DNA of 64,000 nt from Rhabditoides inermis (Eukaryota; Nematoda; Chromadorea; Rhabditida; Rhabditidae), in assembly GCA_963966185.1 (NCBI GenBank), contig CAWZYM010000269.1, positions 105,307 to 169,306 on the forward strand, read 5' to 3'. Both the position numbers and the translations under genes were made by a program. Positions within the stretch are counted from its first letter, which is position 1. Each line of letters opens with the position of its first letter. Under the pieces are notes generated by a model. That model saw nothing but the letters and a program-made list of their open reading frames with translations. It was not told the origin of the DNA and made no database searches. Positions 34,775-46,678 of this stretch are shown here, piece by piece.

Positions 34775-37700
34775 CTACTTGCGGCACACGTAGACAATGT
34801 TGACTGGCAGGTAGTCGGGCGTGTGCGTCTGGCAAAAAAATCAATAAATCATAAATCGACAATCAATCGATACCGTGATATCGGTGAATCCGACCGACTT
34901 GAGCATATCCGTGGCGACCTTCGAACCCCACATCGCACCAGCGCAGACGGCATCTGAAGGGGAGAAGTTAAGGGAGAAGAGAGAGAGAGAGAAAGAGAAA
35001 TAGAGAGAGAGAGAGAAAGAGAGACGCACCCTCGGAGTTGCTTCCGACGGCGAGGCAGTGGAAGGTGGACAGGCTGTACATCATCGACGCGTGACAGCCC
35101 ATCAGCTCGCGGTCCTGAACAGAATGTCTCGCATACATGTTTGAAAAACTTCGCACCTTCTTTGTGCTGCTGGTTCCGTTAATCTCGAGCATCATGAACA
35201 GACCGCCCGGCTTGAGCACGCGGTACACCTCGGCGAGACACTGAAATGAAGGACTCTCTTTCCCTTTCTCTCTTTCTCTCTCTCTCTTTTCTCTCTCTCT
35301 TTCTATCTCCTCTCTCTTGTACCACTAACCAGATCAGGCCGCATTTGGTCGTGGCAAGCATCGAAGATCGACACAAAATCGAACCTGGAAATATCAAGAA
35401 ACTTGTTTGATATGTATATCGAATGGAAATGGCAAGCAACAAGAATGGAAAAGAAAAGCTACATAAAACTGAAACGAACTAAAAAAATTGCAGAAGAAAA
35501 TTTGAAGTAAACTGATCAAATTCGATACGCACTTGTCGTTCCAGTCCGCCGCCATCTTTCCCGCGTTCATCTGTCGAAACTCGAGGTTCTCGAACGCCGC
35601 ACCAGAGCTCGTCCTGAAAGGAGGCGGGGCTTCGAGGAGCGGTGTCAAGGCGAACCCACTTCTTCTGCTTGGCCATGTCGATCGCCTCGTGGGTGATGTC
35701 GATGCCGACAAACTGCGCCTTGGGGTACGCTTCGGCTGAAACGCACATGCTGACACGAGAAAAAAAGTGAACCTACTACTCAATTAAACTCGAACATCGC
35801 ATTTTCGGAAACAGTATCAACAACTGTGTATATCCCCCCTTTTTTTTAGTAGGAATCAGTCAAGACGGATTTGCAGGAAGAAAGATGAGATCAGAGGCAA
35901 ATATAAGCTCGCACTTAGCTCAGGATTTTTCGTTGAAAACATTATCGTGGGTTTTGAACATACCGTATACTGAACGAAATGCACAGCAAATTTGTTTTTG
36001 CCGTTCATATCTCTACTCCACTGATTCTCTCACATCACCACGTGGCGTAGTGGTAAGGCTCTCTCTTAGCAAGCAGCGGTCCGCGGGTTCAATCTTGGGT
36101 AACCACGCAAAGTTTTGTCAAATTGGAAAGATCATCCAAAGCGTTCTGATCGCTGTCTAACCCCCCTAATGTCTCTCGTGAAAAGAGTGGAACTTATTTG
36201 CGGGCCCACTATATAGCATGCTCGCAATGAGTTGCGTGCGGTGGGGAGATCAGAGGAAGACGGAGAGTCAGTAGTTCTCGGATATAGCGCTCGAAAAGGC
36301 ACACGGTTATAGCACCGTGTTTCGAACTGCAAGCGAGGTAGATCGAAAACTATCGCTCTGTCGCAGGCTCTAGTGGAAAGGTGGGCAGAGGGACGAAGGC
36401 TCTCTCTCACCGAGCATGGCCGAGTGGAATCCGGCGCCGCAGCCGACGTCGAGGCTGGTCGCCACGCCGTCGGCGAGACGACCGGGCAGCGACGCATCCA
36501 CCAGCGGCAGGATGTCACTGCAAAACACACAACAGTCGAGTATAGCTATAATTGTTTGTTATTGTTTGTTTTTATATATTTGGTCTAGCATCTCCCGAAA
36601 TCTATTGTTGTTGTTGTTTTTCTTCTGCCACCACTCCGACGATTACGGAAAAGTCAAGTTACAACTACTTGAAATGCACTGAAACGTATAGGCCGTCTTC
36701 CCTGTTCATCGTACGGCAGTCATTTATGATAATATTTTCCAGACACCGTTTGAGACATTTATCCCGTGTTTTCGGTCCGCGCGAGATCATTCGACCGCGC
36801 GAATAGCGCGCTTGGCGGTCATTTTTTTTATAGGGAAATGAGGAAATGAGGTTCATTTGCACGTCTAATAAAACGAAGTTTGCACCTTTCGGAGTTAATA
36901 ACTCCGTTCAGAATTATCGAATCTTGATTAATTTTTAACATGTGTTCCGGACAGACATTTTTTTTACAGGACCTGTACAGCAGTTATAGTTTCCGAACAA
37001 AGAAAAAAAAGAAAAAAATAGATTGCGCATTGAGAGTAGAGACCACTCTGTCAAGCATGGAATGGTGATGAAACATGAAAGCTGCATTGTTACTATTGAA
37101 TGCGTACCCGATGAGGTGCTTGGCGTGCATCGCCTCGCTCCACGACTGCATGCTCTCGTAGAAGTCGCCAAAGTCAGAGTAGTCCAGGCCTCAACACACA
37201 CAATAACACACATGTCGTTCAAATGCCAGTCAGCTTCACAACGAAAGCTTCAAACGTCTTCGAAACGCGAGTGGGGTGTTTCGAAAGCACCTTGGATGGC
37301 AGGTATCGAACAGACTTGAACACTCACCCAGCGGTCCGTCCTTCTTGAACACACCAGCCAGCGCGTCGTAGTTCTGAAAAAAAACATTTATAAATATAAT
37401 AGTATCGGTCTGTTTTTTACTCTCGACATGTCTTGTAAAACGTATTTAGAATTTCTGTACAACTATGCACTTCCAACTTCCCCTGAATAGACCCAAATCA
37501 CCACCAACTACTTGCTCGATGACGTGGTCATGTCTATGTAATTAACTTGTAAATGAGATACGAAGGGACCAACTGCCAACTGACATACCTTCATGAATCC
37601 GGGCAGCATCATGACCACAGAGAGCGAGTCTGCCTTCGCATCGCCGACCAGGTCCTGCATTCATTGCATTTCTCACGGCTCATAAACTCTCTCTCTCTCT

Positions 37701-40164
37701 CCCTCTCTTTCTCTCTCTCTTTCTCTCCTTCTTTCTTTCTCACTCTCCCTCTCTGTCTATCTTGCTCTCTCCCTATCTTTCTCTCTTTCTCCCTCCCTCC
37801 ATCTCTCTCTCTCTCTTCCTCTTTCCCTTCTACCTCTTTCCCTACCTCCCTCTTTCCCTACCTCCCTCTTTCCCTACCTCCCTCTCTTTCTATCTCCCTC
37901 TCTCTTTCTCTTATTCTTTCTTTCTCTCTCTCTCTCTCTTTCTCTCTTGCTCTCTCTCTCTCTTTCTCCCTCCCTCTATCTCTCTCCTTTTTCCCTTCTT
38001 CCCTCCCTCCCTCTTTCTCTCCCTCCCTCTCTCTCTCCCCCTCTCTCCCTATCTCTTTCTCTCTACCTCTTGCTCTCTCTCTCTCCCTCTCCCTCTCTTT
38101 CTCTCTTTCTTTGTTTCTCTTTCTCTCTCTCTCACTTCTTCTCTCTCTATCTTTCCCTCTCTCTCCCTCCTCTCTCTCTCTCTTCCCCACACCTTGAGGT
38201 TCTCCTGTTTGATGTAGAACTTCTCATCCTCTGTCACCTCGATGATGCCGGCACACGCCATACACGACAGCCACTCCTTCACGTACCTGCAAAAAAGTTT
38301 CTCCATTTTTTTTTCTGCACTGACTCCATGAACTTTTGGTTGGTGTGGCATGACACCCATTATGAACATGTGAGAAGAGAGATAAGGCAACGGTTGAGAC
38401 CCGATTCTACTTCCGACTTCACACGTCCACTTCGTTTACAACAGATACAATATCGATGTTGAGGCCGAAATTCGCTGCGTCGCAACCCTATAGTCTGCGC
38501 CAGAGCGATAGTTTTCGATCTACCTCGCTTGTAGTTCGAAATACGGTGCCATAACCGTCTGCCTCTCCTGTTTTGCGCGCTATTGCCGAGAGCTGACTCT
38601 CCGTCTTTATCTGATCTACCCCACAGCGCGCAACTTATTGCGAGCATAGAACTATATGTAAGCCTATGAGAGAGCCAGTTCCCGCTGAGTGCAGCTGCGT
38701 CAAGCGGGAACTGGCTTCAAAAGTGTAATGGTGCCTTCAGCACTGACTGACCTGGGCTTGCATGCGGCCGTCTCAGCCACGGCAGCGGCGCACTTGGGCT
38801 CCTGCTCAGACGCGACCTGCAACCACGAGGCATTCGATGCGGTGTATTCGATACAGAAAAGACCTGCGAGGCGTCACACAATTCAATAGATGATTGGAAA
38901 AGGAAGATATAGGGTTTGTGGCAGACATTTAATGGAATGACCGGTGAATTGAAATTTTTTCAGTGTGGTTATGATTGCAAATTTATTAGAAGGTAAACCA
39001 AGCGCGCGAGAGAGAAACGGCAAATCGATCGAAGCAGCACAATCCCGAGTCAAAACGGGCGCGCTACACTCTAGCCTTTTTTCCCGCGCGTTTGACCTGC
39101 CAGCACAAACTATAAACTATAACTTTTAGTGTAAGTGAATGTCTATAAGGGGCAATAGGATGTTTATGACCGCAAACGAGTTCCACTCTTTTCACGAAAG
39201 ATACTTATTCAGATTTATTTCAAAGTTTTAGGAGAGTATAATAGGCTCGCACTTAGCTCAGGATTTTCGGTGAAAACATTATCGTGGACATTTATCATAC
39301 AGTATACTGAACGAAATACTAACGTCCCAATCTCAAACCGAATTTCCACCCCGACCTTACAGAACTCGTTGGTGTGCTTCAACCATCTATGTTTTTGAAC
39401 ATAACTATGATTGTCTGAATAGAATAGATAGCGACATTGCGGTCGAACACAATTTGCATCGAATAGGCACATATGCAAAATTTGCATATTCTTATCAAAT
39501 AAAGAATGGGTGTTATCAGCATCAGTGATAGTAACTGTTAGTAACGATAAATGTCACGGTGCTGCTCAAATTGAGGCAGGACAGCAAGTTCTGTGTGGTC
39601 GGGGTGGAAAATCGGTTTGATATTGGGCGTTTAAAGAACGAAATGCACTGCAAATTTTTCTTGGCGTTCATATATCTGATTAGCAACGCCTCTTACATTC
39701 GATCTTGGGTACCCACGCAGAGTTTGGTCAAATTGAAAACATCATTCAGTGGGTTCTGATCTGTGTCTAACCACCCTAATGTCTCTCGTGAAAAGAGCAG
39801 AACTCATTTGCGAGCCGACTATACCAAGAACTGAACACACGAAACCGAAATGTTGAGCTGATTTTAAATGGCAAACATCACATTATATGAGATGAGACTA
39901 AACAGATTTTGGGTCTAATGACAACCACTAAACGCCGCCTGGCTGATCAATCATATATGATTATTCTATAAAGTAATTATGCAAAATATAAATTTGACTG
40001 ACTGCGGCGAGCGCGTCGAATAGTCCGAGCTTCATTCCGAGCGCGAGAGACGCGCCGATCATCGCGTGCTGCGTGATTTCCTGGAGAAATGGGATGAACA
40101 AACATTGTCGAAATGGAAAAAGAACACCACCCACGTTGAGCTTGGTCTGCAGAGCCGTCGCCAT
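34775..40164 (-). CDS. Rv2258c-like SAM-dependent methyltransferase, copy B (intact)
   Basis: Exons 5' to 3': 40164-40135, 40080-40003, 38816-38752, 38286-38193, 37654-37589, 37373-37328, 37189-37108, 36517-36411, 35735-35660, 35613-35533, 35384-35330, 35240-35157, 35114-35030, 34953-34874, 34828-34775. All junctions keep phase; 360 residues with no internal stop. The start MATALQTKLN leads into GLFDALAA and the winged-helix segment RYVKEWLSCMACAGIIE / TEDEKFYIKQEN. The class I methyltransferase fold follows, with motif I SLDVGCGAGFHSAML, the acidic loop FVGIDITHEAIDMA, FDFVSIFDACHDQMRPD and YRVLKPGGLFMMLEING. The C-terminus is NIVYVCRK. Several nematode paralogues of this family are known; their substrate is not. 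Introns hold tRNA-like repeats, a TIR element, a nested insertion and 0.5 kb of CT repeat. Confidence 0.9.
35906..36205 (+). mobile_element. tRNA-like repeat (SINE candidate), copy 2
   Basis: The most complete copy, in intron 35736-36410 of methyltransferase B. It starts at GCTCGCACTTAGCTCAGG and has the tRNA-like part at about 36043-36106 (A box TGGCGTAGTGG, B box GGTTCAATC). The body runs through CTAATGTCTCTCGTGAAAAG. Its sequence aligns end to end with the copies at 33 and 39 kb. Confidence 0.75.
36206..36372 (+). repeat. zinc-finger-exon repeat fragment, copy 1
   Basis: Matches, at DNA level, the exon-like sequence encoding SCALCGRWKRG in the giant inverted repeat (49733-49890 and 61930-62090). 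It includes the block GGTTATAGCACCGTGTTTCG, and the frame is broken here. Confidence 0.55.
36687..36930 (+). mobile_element. TIR element (MITE-like), copy 2, truncated
   Basis: Begins TATAGGCCGT and shares TTCATCGTACGGCAGTCATTT and GCGCGAGATCATTCGACCGC with the copy at 7854-8441. The right end is absent. It lies in intron 36518-37107 of methyltransferase B. Confidence 0.7.
37685..38185. repeat. 500-bp (CT)n / pyrimidine tract
   Basis: Nearly fills intron 37655-38192 of methyltransferase B. It includes a tandem block of CTACCTCCCTCTTTCC units at about 37820-37880. In copy A the longest tract is in a different intron, so the tracts arose or grew independently. Confidence 0.95.
38470..38662 (-). 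repeat. zinc-finger-exon repeat fragment, copy 2
   Basis: Minus-strand relative of the exon-like sequence in the giant inverted repeat: it reads ISCALWGRSDKDGES, then runs out of frame. It lies in intron 38287-38751 of methyltransferase B. Confidence 0.55.
38674..38717. other. perfect 14-bp intronic hairpin
   Basis: The stem AGCCAGTTCCCGCT and its exact complement flank a 16-nt loop, 34 bp 3' of the third methyltransferase B exon (on its sense strand), inside the following intron. Confidence 0.5.
39246..39825 (+). mobile_element. tRNA-like repeat (SINE candidate), copy 3, interrupted
   Basis: Two halves (39246-39317 and 39645-39825) join into one copy of the repeat. A 318-bp insertion separates them. 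The A-box half of the tRNA-like part is deleted here. It lies in intron 38817-40002 of methyltransferase B. Confidence 0.65.
39318..39635. mobile_element. 318-bp MITE nested in the tRNA-like repeat
   Basis: It is flanked on both sides by GAACGAAAT (39309-39317 and 39636-39644), a sequence present once at this point in the uninterrupted copy. Ends are inverted copies of about 50 bp with the shared block TTTCCACCCCGACC. An 8-9 bp duplication fits a hAT-like insertion. No coding sequence. Confidence 0.7.
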
Positions 40165-40427
40165 TTCGAGTGTGACTCTGCAATTGTTACACGGTCAGAT
40201 CAAAATAGAGAAGAACAAAATGGTATAAACGACCGAGTCGTGGACCCCGGATAAGTGAAACAGTAATGGTGTGGTGACAGGCAGGGCGTTTTTGTAGATA
40301 GTGACCCTGTCGGCGGGCCGGAAACATGCGGGGTGCAGCGATACGTGCGCGATCGCACTATCAATTGCAGCTCACACGCACCCCCAGACATGATCTCTTG
40401 ACCGCGCGTCGCAAAACGTCGCGTGCA

Positions 40428-40465
<38 letters not shown>

Positions 40466-40482
40466 TATCTCTCTCTCTCTCT
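40428..40482. repeat. (CT)n microsatellite
   Basis: CT repeat upstream of methyltransferase B. The interval 40165-41550 contains no exon that I can support. Confidence 0.9.
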
Positions 40483-40915
40483 TCTGTTTTTTTGTTGAGA
40501 TATAGACACCGATATCGCATCATGAAGTGTCAGCGTGTGTTACTATCATTACTCTTTTTGCACACACAATAAGACATTTCCGACAAAAACCAGTCGATGG
40601 GTCACAGAAACCAGTGGGGACCATACTGGAATTAGAGCTACCCCAGTCCCCAGTGGTTCTTTTTTTCTCGAAAAAGTTCTCGATTTTCAATCGACCGGTC
40701 ATGTGTTGCGGGTTTTTTTACGTTTCAAAATTTGTAATTGGATTTGGAGCGGAATGTAATGTAATGTAAAATGTAATGTTTATTTTTATTGGCAAGGATA
40801 GAAATACATGGGACATGGGAGACATGGGACATCTTTCCTTTTCTTTTCGTCACGGCAGCCGGTCGGGTGCATTTCTCGCCGTCGCCGCCGCAAGATTCGG
40901 AATCCTCGGAGAAAG

Positions 40916-41232
40916 ACATGCAGTGGCAGAGCGAAACTGACTGTAGTCGATACATCGACATCAGAAGAGATGGGAGAGAGACGTGCAGTGGCAGAGTGTA
41001 GCTGGCTGTAGTCGATACATCGACATCAAAAAACCGCAGTGGAGACGTTAGAGTAGAAAGCAAATATTGCGTCCAGAAAGTTGACTGATTGCTCGACACA
41101 TCGGCCGACCAAACCATCCCCACTATCCTCATTCATTGCTTGACTGTTTTATGGATGAACAATTATTATAATATTATTACCGACGTGAGAGTAGACAGAA
41201 GAAATCATGTAATTGTGTCCAGAAAGTTGAGA
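40916..41232. repeat. degenerate tandem repeats
   Basis: Two copies of a ~66-bp unit (GTAGTCGATACATCGACATC at about 40942 and 41010) are followed by two units resembling, in reverse, the 64-bp minisatellite of the inverted-repeat spacer (AGAGTAGA...GTCCAGAAAGTTGA at about 41050 and 41190). Confidence 0.5.
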
Positions 41233-41237
41233 GATAG

Positions 41238-41241
41238 ATAT

Positions 41242-41282
<41 letters not shown>

Positions 41283-41345
41283 TTGATAGAGAGCGAGAGA
41301 GAGAGGGAGAGAAAGAGAGTGGGAGAGAGATCGAAAGAGAGCGAA

Positions 41346-41405
<60 letters not shown>

Positions 41406-41432
41406 GAGAGAGAGGGAGAGAAAGAGAGAGTG
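41238..41432. repeat. (GA)n microsatellite
   Basis: Interrupted GA repeat about 120 bp upstream of the Penelope-like element. Confidence 0.95.
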
Positions 41433-42626
41433 TAATATTTAAGGGAACTATTAGGATCGACGCGAAGCGCTGATCGTTTGGGTTCCCTTAGCGGTTTGCA
41501 GACCCGCTCGGCCCGCAGGGCCGCCAGAATCGCTTGTAAATCATTCAAATCGGCTGAACACCACATCTCATCATATGTCATCTCTCCTGCCGCTCCATGA
41601 AGTCCATCTCATCTCTCGTCGCTACCCTAGGGTTGAGCCAGCCCTCCACCGGACCCGCCATCGCCTACATCAACCGTCAAGAGAAACTAGTTTCAGCCAA
41701 ACAGTCTATTCGTTTCATTGAGTCTTGCGAGAAGCATGGAGTGGTTCCAAGCTTTATAACATCTCGTTTCGTTGCTCTCACCCGTGATTTTCCAGCCTCT
41801 CGTCACCGCATGAAGAACTGGATGCGCGAGTTAATGCAGTCGTCGAAGAAGCAGGCCCACTGCAAGATCAACCGACTCCTCGGCGAGTTGAAGGATCTTG
41901 ACTCTCAGCTCTCTTTCACTCTCTCTACTGTAGATCTGCACAAGCTGTACTCTATTTCTCGCGACCACTGCAATGTTTCCCGTGTTGATATCCAGTCTCG
42001 TCACAGTAGAAAGCTCTCTTCTCTTCTTCCCACACCTCCCACTCACACTGCACCCCCACTGCTGTCTCACCCACCCCACCTGCCAAGTGTTCTGTGCTTG
42101 GTACGGTGACGGTGTCACCAGCCGAGTCCCGTCTTTTGTCTTTTGGCCCTTCGTTCGTTCCGTCTCGCAAACTCACACCCTCCCTTGTTTCGACCATTTC
42201 GGTCGGAGTGCACTCACTCACTGACACCCTACGCCGGAGGAAGCAACACGCTGATCCCGAGTATGGACCACCCACACTCTCCACCTTTCTGTTCCGTTGC
42301 GTCCGCTTCGCTGGTAGTAGATCTTCTCCTGCTCTGTCTGACAGTTCTGTTGAGTGTTGACTGAGGTTCAGAAACTATCGGAAAAGCTGAATGGCGTGCT
42401 TGCACGTTCTGCCAGCCAGCGTACCGTACCTAATCTCTCACGAGAGGAGATGGCCGCTTTGCGGTCTCATCAAGAACGTGTAGGCTCCGGTGACATCCGA
42501 ATCTCTGTTAGCGACAAAGGGGGTGACTTCGTCGTGATGAGTTCTGACTTGGATCGGCGAATGCACCTGCGGCACTTGTCTGACCCGACCCTATACCGTC
42601 GTTCAACGAAGGGCGAGTTCTTGAGG

Positions 42627-43623
42627 ACTGCAAATCCCTCAAATCTATTTGGTCTTCAGTTGTCAGATCGCAGAGTCTTGATGATGGACTCAACTCTTTC
42701 ATTATGCACACTCATCCCACTCCTCCTGTTGTTTACCTTCTGGTCAAGACCCACAAAATGAGTGAGTGTGACATGCTGTCAGATGATGAGGCCAAAGTCG
42801 AGACTAGACCTATCATCAGTGGAGTCGATGGTCCGACCGATCGGGTTTCATACCTGCTAAGTCGTGTCCTCGGCCAACTTCTCGCATTTGTCCCTGCTCA
42901 CCTTGTCAACACTGCACAACTCCTCTCACAACTCGCCACTCTCTCTGTCTCACCAACTGTATGTTTCGAGTCGTTCGATGTGGAAGCGTTGTACACTAAC
43001 GTGGACAATGACTCTGCTATTCGAACGGTCTCTTCACTTTTGTCTCAGCACTGGTCCTCTCTCACTCACTACGGTCTGTCTCTTTCAAATGTACTTGACC
43101 TTCTGTCTGCTTGCCTTGCCTGCTCCACATTCCAGTGGAGTGGGAAAGTCTACAGACAAATGAGGGGATTGTGCATAGGAAATCGACTCGCCCCGATTCT
43201 TGCAGTCACTTTTGTACACGCAATCGAGTCAGCTTGCATCAGAAGTGGAATTCTCTTTTATGTTCGCTATATCGATGATGTACTCATAGTGGCTGAAAGC
43301 GAATCGGATCTCACCTCTATGTACACTGCACTCAACTCCCAATGTCCGTCTATTCACTTCACTCGAGAACAGCCGTCTGACGGGTGGTTACCATTTCTCA
43401 ACATCAAAATATCCAACCTTGCTGGACATTTCGTTACCGAATGGTATCGGAAACCAGCCAACAAAAACATCATGGTACACCAGACCAGTGCACATCCTTC
43501 TCACATGAAGGGTAATATCGTGCGGTCAACCCTGAAGACAGCTCGCCTCACTTCGGTTGCACCTTTACGAGACGAGTTGACTGACCTGGCGAAATCGATC
43601 TGTGCCCAAAACGGGTATACATG
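42627..43623 (+). pseudogene. Penelope-like reverse transcriptase domain
   Basis: An open frame of about 330 codons. Visible motifs: VYLLVKTHK, RPIISG, FESFDVEALYTNV (catalytic Asp), QMRGLCIGNRLAPILA (the usual MG is IG) and FYVRYIDDVLIV (YIDD catalytic pair). The thumb ends at AKSICAQNGY, where the foreign sequence starts and a TGA follows. The upstream N-terminal part is in other frames. Confidence 0.85.
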
Positions 43624-45060
43624 ACGCATTTACATAGTGCACATAAGCCAACACGACTGGGGTTTTATAGAGTATATTTATCGCATTTAACACAGACGCG
43701 ACATCACAATAACTTAGACTCAATCGACAATCAGACAACGATATAGTCACAATCACCACAAGTTTGAGGGGCCACAGTGAACGCATATAGGGGTTGAAAG
43801 GGGGAGACAAGGGAGAGAGAAGACAAATGGAGGCCACTGGGGTAGGATTTCCCCAGCCCTCTATATCTAGCACGGGGCCGAAAAACGTACTCTAGACTAG
43901 GGAAGAAATAATAATGTACTCTAGAATAGGGAAGAAAGAATTATTATTATTTCTTGCTCTCTCGCATCGCGCGGTCGGGTCGAAATTATCTTCCCCCAGT
44001 ACCCTTGAGCAAGGCGGGGATTAGCTCATGAGAACTCTGTCTTCCTAGCCCGCGGAGTTACTATTGTGGACTATAATGGAAGGAAAGGAACACCCGGAGC
44101 TCCACCATCGTCTATAATGGTATCTAATTCTAATGGATTATGGAAAGGAAATCGAATGATTATCGACTGATTATCGATCTAATATTGACTTTCGATCTTC
44201 GACCCTGCCATCCCCGTTGCTAAACTGTGTTTCTCCCAGCGCTTAGCCCTTGTGGTGTACCGTATGCACTTTGTTGTATAGTCAGGATATAGCGATTCTG
44301 GATAAATGATTGATTGATTGAGACTAGGGAGGTGGCGGGGCTACCAAATGTAAACCACAAGGCCCCCGTAACTACATCCACTCAACCTATCTAGTACGGT
44401 CATAAAACAAAGCAAACGGGGGAAGTCATTCTCAAGTACCTCTGGTCCTCCTGGTGTCGGTGGTCTTGGCGATTCCCTTGGCGTCGGTGACCCCTGTAGC
44501 AGACGAGTTATCGATCGATCAGTGACGTCATAATTTGGCGGCAAGGAGAGCAGCGACGCGAAGATAAGACTATGCGCGGTTCTTGCGCATCGAGAGGCTT
44601 ACAATATACGGCTCATAAGATGAGACTATCTTTATCTCGATATGAATTCGCGACTATGCGTTAGTGAATCAAGCTCATTTTGACTGCTAAATTGGAGTAA
44701 GAGAATCGCAAATGAGAATACGCGACATTTAGCAACGACTTTACTAGACTAGAATAATACATAAACATCTCGTTAAAAGACTCGAACACTGGCTATACAA
44801 AGGAAAATAATAGACGGAAATTCGTAGGTAGATGAGCAATGACGTGCGATCTTTTCGAAACGTTCGCTCTTCCTCTGCGTCTTTGACTGTGGCGTGTTCG
44901 CGACTAGGTGTGTGGGGGTGTGTGACTCACTCGCATTCAAATACAACCGCGGGAACTATTTTTATTAATTTAGTTGCCAGGATTGTATTTGTTACAAGGC
45001 GACTTATTACTGTAATTTTTATTAGTCGCGTGTTCTAACCGCGACAATACAGTCGGTGTC
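43624..45060. mobile_element. insertion splitting the Penelope-like ORF
   Basis: About 1.44 kb with no supported gene. It contains a sequence with the look of a LINE 3' end (about 44215-44320, ending in ATAAATGATTGATTGATTG) and a tandem pair GTACTCTAGA(C/A)TAGGGAAG near 43890-43940. Exact borders, terminal repeats and a target duplication could not be fixed by eye. Confidence 0.5.
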
Positions 45061-45072
45061 TCTAGGTCAGGA

Positions 45073-45909
45073 CGCTTGTATCGGAAACCCACTCACCCTG
45101 TATCCTCGACTTCTACTACTGAACCCGCACCCTCTCTTCCTATCATTTCTCTTCCCTTTATCAACGACAATCTCGCGGCTGCTTTCAAGCAATGTTTCCG
45201 TTCGTCGGGATCTCGTGTGACTGTTGTTAATAAGCCCGGCCCTAAACTTCGCAACTTTCTCTGCAGTAACCGAACCTACGACAAGCTTTGCAACACCAGA
45301 GGCTGTGTCATCTGCCCTCAGGGTAGACTCGGTGACTGTCAGAAGAAGGCGGCGGTGTATCTCATTGAGTGCACTGTCTGCGGAGATGAGTACGTCGGGC
45401 AGACGGGTCGACCTCTCAAATTGAGGGTGCAGGAACATGTTAACAGAAGTAGTGGTATCATTGCTTTTTACAGCTCTGATCCCGCAGCACACCCTCACAT
45501 CCCTTGTACATTCACTGTTCGCATCCAATCCACTCACCCGCACCCCAAGCAACAGTCTATTGTCGAAGCCATGAAAATTATGTCTCGCAAACCGGTTCTG
45601 AATCGGAAAGCTGAGCTTAATAGCCGAACGGTGGTGGCAAAGGGCGATAAGCCTACCTATGCTTCACCCATGTCTCTCGTGCCTATCACTCTCTCTCTCT
45701 CTCCCGGCCTCTCGCTCTCTCCCCCGGTCTACCTAGTAGCACTCCCCGGTAGCCCCAGGTACTGTACATTCATGTCCATTTATGTAGTCATCACCCACCC
45801 ACATTGTTTTTTGCCGCACTTGTTTTTGTTATTACGCATTGATTTGTTGTTTTTTCGAGCTTTATATTGTTGTCAGATTTTATCACATTGTTTCATTGTA
45901 TTTCTGTAG
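45073..45909 (+). pseudogene. Penelope-like GIY-YIG endonuclease domain
   Basis: An open frame of about 278 codons. A Cys-rich linker (CNTRGCVICPQG) precedes the nuclease core: VYLIECTVCGDEYVGQTGR (GIY...YIG equivalent, with the conserved Tyr and Gly), then RVQEH. RKPVLNRKAEL comes further on. The last 80 residues are hydrophobic and probably read into the 3' terminal repeat. Confidence 0.8.
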
Positions 45910-45921
45910 GTAATGCTTTCC

Positions 45922-45945
45922 CTGATGATGCCATAAAGGCGAAAC
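45922..45945 (+). ncRNA. hammerhead-like core in the Penelope 3' terminal repeat
   Basis: CTGATGA, a short stem (TGCC/GGC with an ATAA loop) and GAAAC, preceded by GGTA and 10 nt. It is the same architecture as at 19981-20004 and in both inverted-repeat arms. Stem III looks very short, so activity as a monomer is uncertain. Confidence 0.6.
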
Positions 45946-46083
45946 GTAGGAATAAAATTGTTTCTATCGCGGTACATCGGCTGAACACTACATCTCATCA
46001 TACATTGATAGATACATTGATACATACATAAACATTTGAAAAAAATGAATTTCTTCGAAACTCAACAAAAAAAACATTCAGTC

Positions 46084-46612
46084 TCTTTTGAAAAGTACAA
46101 GCGTAAAGTAGCTCTGTTTAGGTTAATCTCAATTCAACAAAAGCACATGCATAAAACTATTATTTCTACACTAAACTATAAACACAAACCTGCTCTCTCA
46201 AAACGATAACAAATACATTGACAATCAAATGCCAAGATAAATTTACTATTGCACACACACATTCTATCACTCACATTCTATTAACGATTAACCCGTTTAT
46301 CGAATGAGTCATCTATGAAAAAGCTCTTGTATTTGTGTACTGTATACATTCAAAAATATTGAAAACATCATTGTAAACTAAACGATTGTTCTATAGCTGT
46401 TTTTTTTCACAATGCTTTCATAAGAAATAAGAAAGTATATTTTATAGCCCCTATTAAAAATTATCGATAAAGTATACGTTTCTACTTCTCGTTTGAGAGA
46501 GCAGGTTTGTGTTTATAGTTTAGTGTAGAATTAATAGTTTTATGCATGTGCTTTTGTTGAATTGAGATGAACCCAAACAGATCTACTTTACGCTTGTACT
46601 TTTCAAAAGAGA
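46084..46612. mobile_element. foldback element, copy 2
   Basis: Arms of about 120 bp (46084-46204 and 46490-46612) are inverted copies. Each contains CAACAAAAGCACATGCAT and CACAAACCTGC as in copy 1 at 10964-11365. The spacer is AT-rich and unlike that of copy 1. Confidence 0.7.
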
Positions 46613-46640
46613 ATTCTTCTATGCTTCTTTTCTTGTATAC

Positions 46641-46678
46641 CTAGTGCGGAGGCGCGCGACAGCGCGCCGGAGCGCTAG
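46641..46678. repeat. GC-rich imperfect palindrome
   Basis: The stem GGCGCGC/GCGCGCC has a 4-nt loop and continues outward to CTAG/CTAG. It is a looser relative of the hairpins at 10538 and 20028. Confidence 0.45.

Larger units (their letters stand above)
41552..45990 (+). mobile_element. Penelope-like retroelement, decayed
   Basis: Coding begins about 41597 (MKSISSLVATLG) and is broken by frame changes near 42095, 42350 and 42620. The reverse transcriptase core is at 42627-43623 and the GIY-YIG endonuclease at 45073-45909, the order found in Penelope-like elements. About 1.44 kb of foreign sequence separates them. CGGCTGAACAC followed by ACATCTCATCATA occurs both at 41552 and at 45977, marking terminal repeats. 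A hammerhead-like core is at 45922-45945. Probably inactive. Confidence 0.85.
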
